DNA of 64,000 nucleotides from Putridiphycobacter sp965230195 (GTDB lineage Bacteria; Bacteroidota; Bacteroidia; Flavobacteriales_D; Crocinitomicaceae). The translations under genes and the position numbers were made by a program. Shown piece after piece: positions 33,083 through 41,326 of the stretch. Each line of letters starts with the position of its first letter. Within the stretch, counting starts at the first letter, position 1. The stretch spans positions 4,154,001-4,218,000 of the forward strand of contig OZ245997.1 of NCBI GenBank assembly GCA_965230195.1. The letters run 5' to 3'. Under the pieces are notes generated by a model, which ran no database searches, was not told the origin of the DNA, and was given only the letters and a program-made list of their open reading frames with translations.

Positions 33083-33118
33083 TCTCCTTTTCGGTAGTAG
33101 TACTGTTCGAAAAGGAGA
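33083..33118 (+). terminator. Intrinsic terminator after DoxX
   Basis: TCTCCTTTTCG (33083-33093) and CGAAAAGGAGA (33108-33118) form a perfect 11-bp stem with a 14-base loop, followed by a short T-stretch. Confidence 0.85.
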
Positions 33119-33211
33119 TTTACTCTAAGAGTCGATTTAACCCAACTCCAATAATTTTAATTTTTAATCCTTATTTTTAAAGCTATAAACTTTATATGCT
33201 TTTATCTACTA

Positions 33212-33973
33212 ATGGAAAACCATTCGGATGATTTTTTTGACTCCCTTGATATAACGGATGACGCACTGTTACCTTTTATCCCAACAATCCTTGAAGATTT
33301 ATGGGAGTTGGGAAGTATGCCAGAGTATATCGTAAAATTAGTCCATCAATACGTGCCTTTAAACGCCACAAAAAAAGTAGCAGACCTCGGTTGCGGAAAA
33401 GGAGCTGTATTAATTCAATTACATGAAACCATAAACTTTAAAGGTTTAGGCATTGATATTATTCCGGAATTTATTGAAGAGGCTAATTCCAGAGCACTAC
33501 ATTTGAATAAAACGCAATACCTGGACTTCCAGACTAAAGACATTAAGCAATTTGTAAAAAAGCAACAAGGATTTAACCTCGTAATATATGGCCACGATTC
33601 AGATATATTTGGAGATGTATCTCAAACTCTTAAACATCTGGAGAAAAGCGTTATAAATAATGAATATCTTATTCTTGAAACAACTTATGCTATTAACCCT
33701 GTAGACGATTTATCAAATAAATCTGAATTATATCAGCAAATTAATAATAGCGATTTTAGTATTATTGATCAGATTGCGTGGGAGAAAAGTAAAATTATAA
33801 AGGCCAATGCTCATAATACACAGCACATTCAAAAGGCCATTTCTAAACTTTCTGAATTACACCCCGACAAAAAAACGCTGTTTGACGAATACTTGAAAGA
33901 ACAGGAAGAGGAATGCCATGCTTTGGAAAATGATATTCAATGTGTTACCATTTTATTACAAAAACACTCCTGA
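33212..33973 (+). CDS. Class I SAM-dependent methyltransferase
   Basis: The 253-residue enzyme shows SAM motif I VADLGCGKGAVLIQLHE (residues ~56-72), motif II GLGIDIIPEFIEEAN and a post-motif FNLVIYGHDSDIF. The C-terminal half is charged and helical. The acceptor is unknown. It stands alone before the TetR promoter at 34 kb. Confidence 0.88.
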   Translation: MENHSDDFFDSLDITDDALLPFIPTILEDLWELGSMPEYIVKLVHQYVPLNATKKVADLGCGKGAVLIQLHETINFKGLGIDIIPEFIEEANSRALHLNKTQYLDFQTKDIKQFVKKQQGFNLVIYGHDSDIFGDVSQTLKHLEKSVINNEYLILETTYAINPVDDLSNKSELYQQINNSDFSIIDQIAWEKSKIIKANAHNTQHIQKAISKLSELHPDKKTLFDEYLKEQEEECHALENDIQCVTILLQKHS

Positions 33974-34037
33974 TCCTTTTTTACTGCCTTCAAAGGCACA
34001 TCATATAATCTGAAATTCAAAAAAATTGAAAAAATTA

Positions 34038-34070
34038 TTTGGATTAACGAAAAAAAATAAACTACATTTG
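34038..34070 (+). promoter_or_regulatory. Promoter of the TetR-epimerase operon
   Basis: TTTG at 34038-34041, 21 bases, then TACATTTG at 34063-34070. The predicted transcript start would fall near 34077, so translation is more likely from ATG 34094 than from ATG 34079. TAAAC occurs twice as a direct repeat around the -7 element. Confidence 0.8.
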
Positions 34071-34093
34071 TAAACCGAATGAACATTCAATCT

Positions 34094-34648
34094 ATGGATA
34101 AAAAAGAACGAATTCTTGAAACCACAACTAAAATAATTGCCGAAGAAGGGATTTATGGTAGTCCAATGTCTCAAATAGCAAAAAAGGCTGATGTAGCGGT
34201 TGGAACGATTTATCATCATTTTGAAAGCAAGGAGCAGATTATTAATGAGATCTACCTAAATATCAAAAAGAATTTTGGGGCCGTAATTGCTGAAAGTAAG
34301 GCTAAAAAATTAGGATTTAGAGAAGAATTTGATTCCGTTTGGATGGGGTTTTATAATTATTTTGTTGCTCATCCCATTCAATTCAAATTTGTAGAACAAA
34401 TTGAACATTCCCCAATTATAACTGATGAAATAAACGAAGAGTGTGAAAAATACCTCTTACCAGTTTTCGAATTTTACCAAAAAGGCATTAATGATGGTGT
34501 ATTGATGGATATGGACCTGATGTTGATGGGAAGCCTGACCTATGATAATATTATGACCATGGTTAGGTTGAACTTAAAGGGTGATATAGTAACAGATAAA
34601 ACATTAAAACAAGCCGTCGATTTTTCATGGCGGGGAATAGCAAAATAA
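34094..34648 (+). CDS. TetR/AcrR-family transcriptional regulator
   Basis: This 184-residue regulator starts MDKKERILETTTKIIAEEG (an in-frame ATG at 34079 lies too close to the promoter). The N-terminal helix-turn-helix is SPMSQIAKKADVAVGTIYHHFESKEQII; the ligand-binding half is helical and variable (VWMGFYNYFVAHPIQFKFVEQIEHSPII). It precedes an NAD-dependent epimerase/reductase by 26 bp on the same transcript and probably controls the operon itself. Confidence 0.93.
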   Translation: MDKKERILETTTKIIAEEGIYGSPMSQIAKKADVAVGTIYHHFESKEQIINEIYLNIKKNFGAVIAESKAKKLGFREEFDSVWMGFYNYFVAHPIQFKFVEQIEHSPIITDEINEECEKYLLPVFEFYQKGINDGVLMDMDLMLMGSLTYDNIMTMVRLNLKGDIVTDKTLKQAVDFSWRGIAK

Positions 34649-34674
34649 CAGAAACAATACAATTAATAACAGAT

Positions 34675-35709
34675 ATGAAAAGTACAGTATTAGTAACAGG
34701 AGGAACTGGTTATATCGGTTCATGGGTAGTTAAAGGATTACTTGAAAACGGACATACAGTAAGATTAACCGTAAGGAATAAAGCAAAAAAAGAGAAATAT
34801 GCTTTTCTCCAGGATATAGCCAACCAATCGGAAGGTAATCTTGAAGTTTGGGAAGCAGATTTACTAAAGCAAGGTAGTTTTGATGATGTCGCTAAAGGTG
34901 CAGATTTAATTGCACATATTGCTTCCCCTTTTATACTCAATGTTAAGGACCCACAAAAGGATTTGGTTGATCCGGCTGTAAAGGGTACTGCAAATGTTTT
35001 AGAAGCTGCAAGTAAATCAGGTTCTGTAAAAAAAGTAGTCTTGACCTCGAGCGTTGCCTCAGTTCATGGAGACAATATTGACATGAAGAACCAGAACATA
35101 TCCATATTTACAGAAGCGCATTTTAATACCACAAGTTCACTGGATCATCAACCCTACTCTTTCTCTAAAATATCAGCCGAAAAAAAGGCCTGGGAAATTG
35201 CCAATAATCAATCCAACTGGGAACTGGTTGTGATTAACCCTTCATTTGTGATGGGGCCATCATTGACCCAAACTTCTCAGTCTGAAAGTTTGAAGGTTAT
35301 GACTGATATTTTATCGGGAAAGTATAAATCAGGTACACCAGACCTGTCTTTTGGATATGTTGATGTCAGGGATGTGGCTACTGCTCACATTTATGCATTG
35401 GAAAATGAAGCTTCTGGCAGACATATACTTGCTGAAAGGGTAGCAAACTTTGTAGAGTTGGCTGGTACTATTAAAAAGAATTACGGTGACACTTACAAAG
35501 TTCCCTCAAAAATTCTTCCAAAATGGTTACTGATGATTGTTGGTCCTTTTGCTGGATTTTCAAGAAAATTTGTAAGGAATAATGTTGGCCATACCATTAA
35601 ACTGGATAATTCAAAAAGTAAAGAAAAACTAAAGTTAAACTATACTCCTTTTGACAAAACCATAACCGATATGATTGAACAAATGAAGTCATTCGGTATA
35701 GTAAAGTAA
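34675..35709 (+). CDS. NAD-dependent epimerase/dehydratase (dihydroflavonol-reductase-like)
   Basis: The 344-residue extended short-chain dehydrogenase starts STVLVTGGTGYIGSWVVKGLL (Rossmann, TGxxGxxG) and has the catalytic Tyr-x-x-x-Lys in QPYSFSKISAEK. VVINPSFVMGPS and VDVRDVATAHIYALE are the DFR/aldehyde-reductase-like positions. ATG 34675 was preferred over an in-frame start inside the TetR gene. It probably reduces an aldehyde or ketone. A perfect 9-bp hairpin follows 5 bases after the stop. Confidence 0.92.
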   Translation: MKSTVLVTGGTGYIGSWVVKGLLENGHTVRLTVRNKAKKEKYAFLQDIANQSEGNLEVWEADLLKQGSFDDVAKGADLIAHIASPFILNVKDPQKDLVDPAVKGTANVLEAASKSGSVKKVVLTSSVASVHGDNIDMKNQNISIFTEAHFNTTSSLDHQPYSFSKISAEKKAWEIANNQSNWELVVINPSFVMGPSLTQTSQSESLKVMTDILSGKYKSGTPDLSFGYVDVRDVATAHIYALENEASGRHILAERVANFVELAGTIKKNYGDTYKVPSKILPKWLLMIVGPFAGFSRKFVRNNVGHTIKLDNSKSKEKLKLNYTPFDKTITDMIEQMKSFGIVK

Positions 35710-35714
35710 ATAAT

Positions 35715-35737
35715 ATACCAAACAAAGTGTTTGGTAT
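35715..35737 (+). terminator. Hairpin after the epimerase gene
   Basis: ATACCAAAC (35715-35723) and GTTTGGTAT (35729-35737) pair perfectly over a 5-base loop, directly after the stop codon. There is no long T-run; it might also be an operator for the hydrolase downstream. Confidence 0.6.
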
Positions 35738-35793
35738 TCGTTAATCTTTCCCAAAAATCAGTCTTATATAAAACAAAAATATAGTTGGGTACT

Positions 35794-36933
35794 ATGAAAA
35801 CACTTATTAAAATATGCTTGTATTTACTGGGGCTGGTATTACTTCTAACCGGCGTACTCACCATTCTGCTTGAAGAACCAATTTATGGAGCAGGACTTCT
35901 CCTGATGGGACTATTGACCTTACCATTCACTTCCAGGTTTTTAACCAATCTTTTGCCAAAGCTGTCAAAACCTTTAAAACTGGGGATTGTAGCCATAACA
36001 GGCCTTTTGATAATCACTTCAATCAGCTTATTTGGCAGGGAGGAATATGACCAGGTTGAAAGTCTCAGTCCTGAAACAATTGCAGGACTGAGTCAACATA
36101 ATATAAAACAGGAAAAGATTAACGGGCTGGATTATTACTATATTGAGAAGGGAAAAGGTGACCCGATTATATTATTACACGGCTTTCCGGATATGGCCAA
36201 TACCTGGGATGAAACTATTGAAGCACTTTCAAAAAATCATAGAGTCATTGCACCATTTTTAAGAGGCTACTACCCTACCGGGATGCCTGAGAATATGGAT
36301 TTTTCAGTAAAAACTATTGCCGGTGATATTGTTGAGTTGGCCAATGCACTTTCTATTGAGCAATTTACAATTGCCGGACAGGACTGGGGAGCATCCATCA
36401 GCTTTGCTGTTACAAATCTGGTTCCCGACCGGATCAATAAAGTAGTGTCAATAGCCATACCTCACCCTACATGTTTAAAACCCACCCCTGCCTTACTTTA
36501 TGCTGCCCGACACTTTCTTTTATTTGGTACACGAGACTATGGTTTGAGGTATACCAGAAAAAATGATTTCGAATATATCGATCGTCTGTACCAACGGTGG
36601 TCGCCTGATTACACTGACTATAAAACATCCAGTAATGCCATTAAGGAAACTTTTAAATACCCCGGACGACTTGAGGCTACCTTAGCCTACTATTGGTCTT
36701 TTGGTGATGATCAAAACGATCCGGAAAAAATAAAGTTTTATGAGATACTACCAAAAGTACCCGTACTATTTATGGTTGGAGAGCATGATGAAATTGCAAC
36801 GAAAGAAATAATGAATGCCATGGAATCAGGAATGCCGAAAGGATCTAAGGCCATTGTATTTAAAAATGCCGGACATTTTTTACACCGGGAAATATTTGAT
36901 GAATACATCAAAGTTTTAGAAGACTTCCTCTAA
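35794..36933 (+). CDS. Membrane-anchored alpha/beta hydrolase, epoxide-hydrolase type
   Basis: The 379-residue protein (ATG 35794; a TTG three codons upstream is less likely) has two or three membrane helices in residues ~5-80 and then an alpha/beta hydrolase. ILLHGFPDMANTWDE carries the oxyanion region, IAGQDWGASISF has an Asp nucleophile in the GxDxG context of epoxide hydrolases and haloalkane dehalogenases, and VPVLFMVGEHDEIA plus NAGHFLHRE supply the acid and histidine. It probably opens epoxides or similar electrophiles at the membrane. The last 4 bases overlap the convergent TetR gene. Confidence 0.9.
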   Translation: MKTLIKICLYLLGLVLLLTGVLTILLEEPIYGAGLLLMGLLTLPFTSRFLTNLLPKLSKPLKLGIVAITGLLIITSISLFGREEYDQVESLSPETIAGLSQHNIKQEKINGLDYYYIEKGKGDPIILLHGFPDMANTWDETIEALSKNHRVIAPFLRGYYPTGMPENMDFSVKTIAGDIVELANALSIEQFTIAGQDWGASISFAVTNLVPDRINKVVSIAIPHPTCLKPTPALLYAARHFLLFGTRDYGLRYTRKNDFEYIDRLYQRWSPDYTDYKTSSNAIKETFKYPGRLEATLAYYWSFGDDQNDPEKIKFYEILPKVPVLFMVGEHDEIATKEIMNAMESGMPKGSKAIVFKNAGHFLHREIFDEYIKVLEDFL

Positions 36934-37541
36934 TCAAAAGAATGGTAAGCCTCTCTACCCTTTTCAGTTAAGTAGGGATAGATAGATTGCTTAATGATTT
37001 CAGAATAAGTAGCAATTGTTTTTTTAGTGACCTTTTTTTGATCTGTCATGGCTGAAGAAATCCAAAAGTCTCCCAGTATTTGCAATCGGTTATAAAGAAA
37101 AGCATATTCATTCTCTAAAAGTTCAGGTCTGATAATTTCCTCTTTTACCAAAGCTCCAAAAATCAGAGAAAACTGTGCTTTCCTAGCTTCGGTCAATGCA
37201 GTATAATGTGTTTTGATATTTTCATTCTCTCTTATAATTTGCACAAAATCGATAAAGAAAAAACGGTAGTCATAAAATCGATTCATTATGGTAGAGGAGA
37301 TTTCAAACAGCAAACCTAAATCAACCTTTTTTATCTCATCTCCCATTTTCTGGTCGATACTGTCCACTAATTCATAGTACAATCCTTCAATAATCTCTTC
37401 TCTTTTTTTAAAATGGTAATTTAAATTGCCTTGACTAATACCCATCTCAGTGGCAATGTTTCTTAATGTAACCTGTGCTAATCCTTTTGTATTAAAAAGA
37501 ATGAGTGCCGTATCTAATATTTTCCGTTTTGTTTTTTTCAT
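36930..37541 (-). CDS. TetR/AcrR-family transcriptional regulator
   Basis: The 203-residue regulator has a clear N-terminal helix-turn-helix (RKILDTALILFNTKGLAQ, then VTLRNIATEMGISQGNLNYHFKKREEII) and an all-helical C-terminal ligand domain. It is divergent from a membrane protein/FAD monooxygenase pair. Its start codon is only 17 bp from the first copy of a tandem operator. It is the natural candidate to bind TTAGTA-N3-TTGACCTAA here and at 7.4 kb. Confidence 0.94.
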   Translation of the reverse strand: MKKTKRKILDTALILFNTKGLAQVTLRNIATEMGISQGNLNYHFKKREEIIEGLYYELVDSIDQKMGDEIKKVDLGLLFEISSTIMNRFYDYRFFFIDFVQIIRENENIKTHYTALTEARKAQFSLIFGALVKEEIIRPELLENEYAFLYNRLQILGDFWISSAMTDQKKVTKKTIATYSEIIKQSIYPYLTEKGREAYHSFD

Positions 37542-37558
37542 TTTATAAAAAACGTTTT

Positions 37559-37606
37559 TTAGTAGTCTTGACCTAATTTATTTATTTTTTAGTAACTTTG
37601 ACCTAA
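37559..37606 (+). promoter_or_regulatory. Tandem operator and promoter between TetR and the monooxygenase operon
   Basis: TTAGTA-N3-TTGACCTAA occurs at 37559-37576 and 37589-37606, starts 30 bp apart. The first copy supplies TTG and the second TAACTTTG as -7 element for the plus-strand operon starting 37623. The same DNA lies upstream of the divergent TetR gene, which fits autoregulation. It is the same arrangement as at 7411-7456. Confidence 0.8.
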
Positions 37607-37622
37607 AATTAATAATAAAATT

Positions 37623-38030
37623 ATGAAATCAGCAAAAATCATATATTTAATTGGCATATTATCATTTGGAATCATCTGTGGCGTTGGCCATCTTTCTTTT
37701 GAGTTATTGACTCCGAAGGATCCGGGAACCATCAATTTATTAGATAATATTCCGGTAATATTTCCGGATAAAGTAACAACACTGACAATTGTAACATTTG
37801 GCGTAAGTGTAATGATGGGCTTATTATTAATTACCTATGGATCACTTAACCTTATGTTTTTTAGAAATGCAAAAACTATCCCTCCTCACAATATTATTTA
37901 CTTTAATCTTATAGTGTGTTGTATTGCATTACCAATATCTTTGAAGTACTTTTTTATTGTTCCCACTACTTTGATTTGTATATCAATTATTTGCTACACA
38001 ACAACATTGATTCTCAAAAGAAAATTATGA
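37623..38030 (+). CDS. Small four-helix membrane protein
   Basis: The 135-residue protein has four hydrophobic segments (about 6-26, 58-82, 90-110 and 113-130), separated by a short periplasmic-type loop after the first. It overlaps the FAD monooxygenase by 4 bases (ATGA) and is controlled by the double operator. The family is unknown to me; a role with the monooxygenase, such as substrate entry or resistance, is a guess from context. Confidence 0.75.
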   Translation: MKSAKIIYLIGILSFGIICGVGHLSFELLTPKDPGTINLLDNIPVIFPDKVTTLTIVTFGVSVMMGLLLITYGSLNLMFFRNAKTIPPHNIIYFNLIVCCIALPISLKYFFIVPTTLICISIICYTTTLILKRKL

Positions 38031-39154
38031 AAATTACAATAATTGGAGCAGGAATAGGTGGCCTTACCGCTGCTATTTCATTAAAACAAAAAGGATTTCA
38101 GGTAGAAGTCTATGAATCGGCAAAAGCATTTTCAAACGTTGGTGCAGGCATTAACCTGGCCATAAACGCCATGCAAATATTTAAAAAGTTAGGTATTGAT
38201 CAGGAAATTATAACTAATGGAAGTTATACCCGTTCCATGATAATTACTGACCCGAACCTGAAAGTGATTACTAATGTGGATATGAAAGAATCTGAAATCG
38301 ATTTTAAAGCGAAATCCATTGCTATACACCGAGCCAGCCTACATAACATTCTGTTGGACAATCTGAAAGATATACCGGTACATTTAAACAAAAAATTGCA
38401 ATCAGTTATCCAAACTGATAATAAAGTTGAACTTGTTTTTGCTGATGGCACACAACATACAACTGATATCCTGATTGGTGCGGATGGTATTCATTCAGCC
38501 GTCAGACAATCCATATTTCCTGATTCTCAAATCCGGTCAGCCAGGCAAATTTGCTGGAGAGGCATTACTAAAATTCAAATTCCTGAAAAGTACCAAATCG
38601 AGTTAAATGAAATGTGGGGACCTGGCAAACGATTTGGTTTTGTACACATCAATAAGGATGAAATCTATTGGTATGCACTGGCTGATGAAGATACAAAACA
38701 CACATTCGAAACACTTGATCAATTGTTTTCTGATTTTCATCCTGTGGTAAACCAAATTATCAATTCTACTGAAAGCAATCGCATTTTAACTAATAAAATG
38801 TTCGATTTAAATCACTTGCCAATGTGGCATGACAAAAATATCTGTTTAATTGGAGATGCAGCCCATGCCACTACTCCTAATTTAGGTCAGGGAGCTTGTC
38901 AGGCTATTGAAAGTGCTTTTGTTTTAGCTCAAAATTTAAAAAAATATGATCAAATTTCTGATGCCTTTAAGAACTATGAAAAAGTAAGACAAAAAAGGGC
39001 AAAGGAAATTGTTGATTTAAGCTGGAGGATTGGTAAAATATCTCATCTGAAAAATAAATTAATGATTAAAGTACGGAATGTTGCCATGCGACTCATTCCC
39101 GATCGGCTTTCTAAAAAACAATCAGCGAAAAACTTTAAATTGGAGTATTTATAG
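38027..39154 (+). CDS. FAD-dependent monooxygenase (PHBH-type)
   Basis: The 375-residue flavoprotein shows ITIIGAGIGGLTAAISLKQKGFQVEVYE (FAD Rossmann, GxGxxG), ILIGADGIHSAVRQ (the DG motif) and LIGDAAHATTPNLGQGACQAIESAFVLAQ (second FAD/ribose motif). That is the aromatic hydroxylase, TetX or UbiH-like class. The ATG at 38027 overlaps the stop of the membrane gene; an upstream in-frame start would lie inside it. The substrate is unknown; xenobiotic or antibiotic modification is possible given the TetR control. Confidence 0.93.
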   Translation: MKITIIGAGIGGLTAAISLKQKGFQVEVYESAKAFSNVGAGINLAINAMQIFKKLGIDQEIITNGSYTRSMIITDPNLKVITNVDMKESEIDFKAKSIAIHRASLHNILLDNLKDIPVHLNKKLQSVIQTDNKVELVFADGTQHTTDILIGADGIHSAVRQSIFPDSQIRSARQICWRGITKIQIPEKYQIELNEMWGPGKRFGFVHINKDEIYWYALADEDTKHTFETLDQLFSDFHPVVNQIINSTESNRILTNKMFDLNHLPMWHDKNICLIGDAAHATTPNLGQGACQAIESAFVLAQNLKKYDQISDAFKNYEKVRQKRAKEIVDLSWRIGKISHLKNKLMIKVRNVAMRLIPDRLSKKQSAKNFKLEYL

Positions 39155-39224
39155 TATACTTTTTTACGTTTTATTTTAAGAAATACCAGGTATTAAAAAC
39201 TAAAATTAATCCTATTTTAGTACC

Positions 39225-39242
39225 GGAACAAAGCTTTGTTCC
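39225..39242. promoter_or_regulatory. Perfect 18-bp palindrome upstream of the membrane AraC gene
   Basis: GGAACAAAGCTTTGTTCC reads the same on both strands and is loosely extended by TTTTAG (39215-39220) and CTAAAA (39243-39248). It lies 45 bp upstream of the AraC start. GAAATATTTC at 39258-39267 is a second small palindrome. A loop-free palindrome suggests a protein-binding site more than a terminator. Confidence 0.65.
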
Positions 39243-39286
39243 CTAAAAGCAAATTGAGAAATATTTCAAAATAAAGGACCGGTAAA

Positions 39287-40393
39287 ATGTTATTCGTAGC
39301 AGGAATTAGTATTGCGCTTTTTATATCAGCTCTGTTGCTTATTAAAAAGAAAAAATCTAAATCAGATTACTTTCTTTTACTCTGGACATTAGTCAATGCG
39401 CTGCATATTTTTTTGTTTTATCTGCATTATACTGAAGAAATCTACAATTATCCTTACTTGTTGGGAATACAATTCCCTATCCCCCTTCTCCATGGGGTAT
39501 TGCTCTATTTCTATGTATCGTCAGTTACCGATCAATTTCCGCAAAAAAGAAGGATTGTTTTATTACATTTTGTGCCAACCATTACACTCTATATCTACCT
39601 GATATCTTTTATGCAATTGCCTGCTGCTGAAAAAATCAGAATTTTTAAAAGTGGTGGAGAGGGGTACGAAATTTTCCAAATCGTTTTATTATCTACCATA
39701 TTTTTATCAGGAATTGTTTATGTAATTTGGTCATCCATTCTGCTGAAACGTCACAAAACCAATATCCGAAATCGGTTTTCAGATCTTGAAAATATTAATC
39801 TGAGATGGTTGCGATTTTTAACGTATGGCTTAGGTATCATATGGTTTTTAGTTATTTTCATCCAAACTGAAGCCATTATTTTCAGCGCAGTGTCTGTTTT
39901 CGTTATTTTAATTGGTTTTTTCGGCGTATACCAAAAGGATATTTTTACCAGCAGACAGATTAAAGAAAAAATCATTCATATTGAACCTAACGCCACTGAA
40001 CCAGTACCGAAAAGAAAAAAATATAACAAATCAGGATTATCGGAAGAATCTGCTGTGGATTATTACCAGCGGTTAAACAAATTAATGACCGAAGAACACC
40101 TTTATAAAAAAAGCGAACTTTCACTAGGTGAACTTGCTTCTATTTTGAGTATTCCGTCCCCATACCTCTCTCAAATTATTAACGAAACAGAAGGAAAAAA
40201 TTTTCATGACTTTATTAATGGTTATCGGGTGGAAGCTTTTAAACAAATGATCAGCATTCCGGAGAATCGTCAATTCACTTTAATGGCACTAGCCTACGAT
40301 TGTGGCTTTAACTCAAAATCTTCCTTTAACCGGTGTTTTAAAAAGTTGACTAATCAAACACCTTCCCAATACGTCAATTCAATTACCCAATAG
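39287..40393 (+). CDS. Membrane-bound AraC-family regulator
   Basis: The 368-residue protein has an N-terminal membrane domain with about seven helices (residues ~1-225) and a C-terminal AraC helix-turn-helix (~270-366). The DNA-binding part shows ELSLGELASILSIPSPYLSQIINETEGKNFHDFING and FTLMALAYDCGFNSKSSFNRCFKKLTNQTPSQY. Transmembrane AraC proteins of this layout are common in Bacteroidota and sense something at the membrane. An 18-bp palindrome lies upstream. Confidence 0.93.
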   Translation: MLFVAGISIALFISALLLIKKKKSKSDYFLLLWTLVNALHIFLFYLHYTEEIYNYPYLLGIQFPIPLLHGVLLYFYVSSVTDQFPQKRRIVLLHFVPTITLYIYLISFMQLPAAEKIRIFKSGGEGYEIFQIVLLSTIFLSGIVYVIWSSILLKRHKTNIRNRFSDLENINLRWLRFLTYGLGIIWFLVIFIQTEAIIFSAVSVFVILIGFFGVYQKDIFTSRQIKEKIIHIEPNATEPVPKRKKYNKSGLSEESAVDYYQRLNKLMTEEHLYKKSELSLGELASILSIPSPYLSQIINETEGKNFHDFINGYRVEAFKQMISIPENRQFTLMALAYDCGFNSKSSFNRCFKKLTNQTPSQYVNSITQ

Positions 40394-40436
40394 TTCTTTT
40401 TTTCTTAAAAATAGGTATCAAATTACAAGATGGCAC

Positions 40437-40465
40437 TTTCAGGTCGCCTGTCCTCTCTAGCTTTG
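40437..40465 (+). promoter_or_regulatory. Possible promoter of the OMP-S41 peptidase operon
   Basis: TTTC (40437-40440) and TAGCTTTG (40458-40465) are separated by 17 bases, and the ATG follows 15 bases later at 40481. Only the -7 element matches fully. Confidence 0.5.
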
Positions 40466-40480
40466 CATCAAAAATAAAAA

Positions 40481-41326
40481 ATGAATTTAAAATTACTTTT
40501 TCTGGCAATTACCTGTTTAGCCTCAAGTCTAAACTTCGCTAATGATACCTTAAACAAAAGCAGAGACATCACTTACAAGATCGATTATTCTCATTTAAGA
40601 TTCATGGACAGGCAAGTCACCCCCCTTTTATATTCCGGTAATATCTTTGGTGGTCAAATTGGTCTTGAATCAAATAAAAGTACAAGGAAAATGGGCATTA
40701 ATTTTTCACTTGGTCTGGGCACGGTTAAAAGTGTGGATTATAAGAACAGAACTTTTGTCCGACCCCATACTAATCTTGAAGGAGCCCCTGTGGAAACAGC
40801 GATAGAACTTTCCGGGATTCCAATGATTCAACAGGAATTCAATATCTGGTATCTGAAAAGATGGAAAAAAGTTGGCTCTTCTAAAACCCAATTTTTTATT
40901 GGCGGCAACTTCAAAGAATTCTTTTACTTATCAATCGGCCCTTCAGCAGTATTTATGATGAATGAATTCAGTCTGAACCCTGTTTTAAAGGCTATTCACA
41001 GATTAAATTCCAGCACAATCCTCTCCTCTTCCTTGTCCGTGCCACTTACCGGTGCTATTGTCAGGCTACCATACGCAAACGACCCGGCAGATGGAAAAAA
41101 TGGCACTTTTGGTTCGGTTTACACTATGGGGACTAAAATTTTTACACCAATAGAATTTCAAAAAGTCAATTTTAATATTGGTTTAGAAAAAGTAATCTCC
41201 ACTAACTGGAAGGCTTCGGTAATTTATGATTTCTATTGGGAACGTTACACAACAATAAGAGGACTAACAGCTTATAACAACGGACTTTCGATTAAATTTT
41301 CAAAAACATTAAATGCAAAAAAATGA
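40481..41326 (+). CDS. Secreted, probable outer-membrane protein
   Basis: The 281-residue product has a signal peptide (MNLKLLFLAITCLASSLNFA/N) and a beta-rich body with strands such as GGQIGLESNKSTRKMGINFSLGLGTVK, FFIGGNFKEFFYLSIGPS and WKASVIYDFYWERYTTIRG. It ends SIKFSKTLNAKK, less typical than a terminal aromatic. A barrel in the outer membrane is likely. It overlaps the S41 peptidase by 4 bases (ATGA), so the two work from one transcript. Confidence 0.75.
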   Translation: MNLKLLFLAITCLASSLNFANDTLNKSRDITYKIDYSHLRFMDRQVTPLLYSGNIFGGQIGLESNKSTRKMGINFSLGLGTVKSVDYKNRTFVRPHTNLEGAPVETAIELSGIPMIQQEFNIWYLKRWKKVGSSKTQFFIGGNFKEFFYLSIGPSAVFMMNEFSLNPVLKAIHRLNSSTILSSSLSVPLTGAIVRLPYANDPADGKNGTFGSVYTMGTKIFTPIEFQKVNFNIGLEKVISTNWKASVIYDFYWERYTTIRGLTAYNNGLSIKFSKTLNAKK

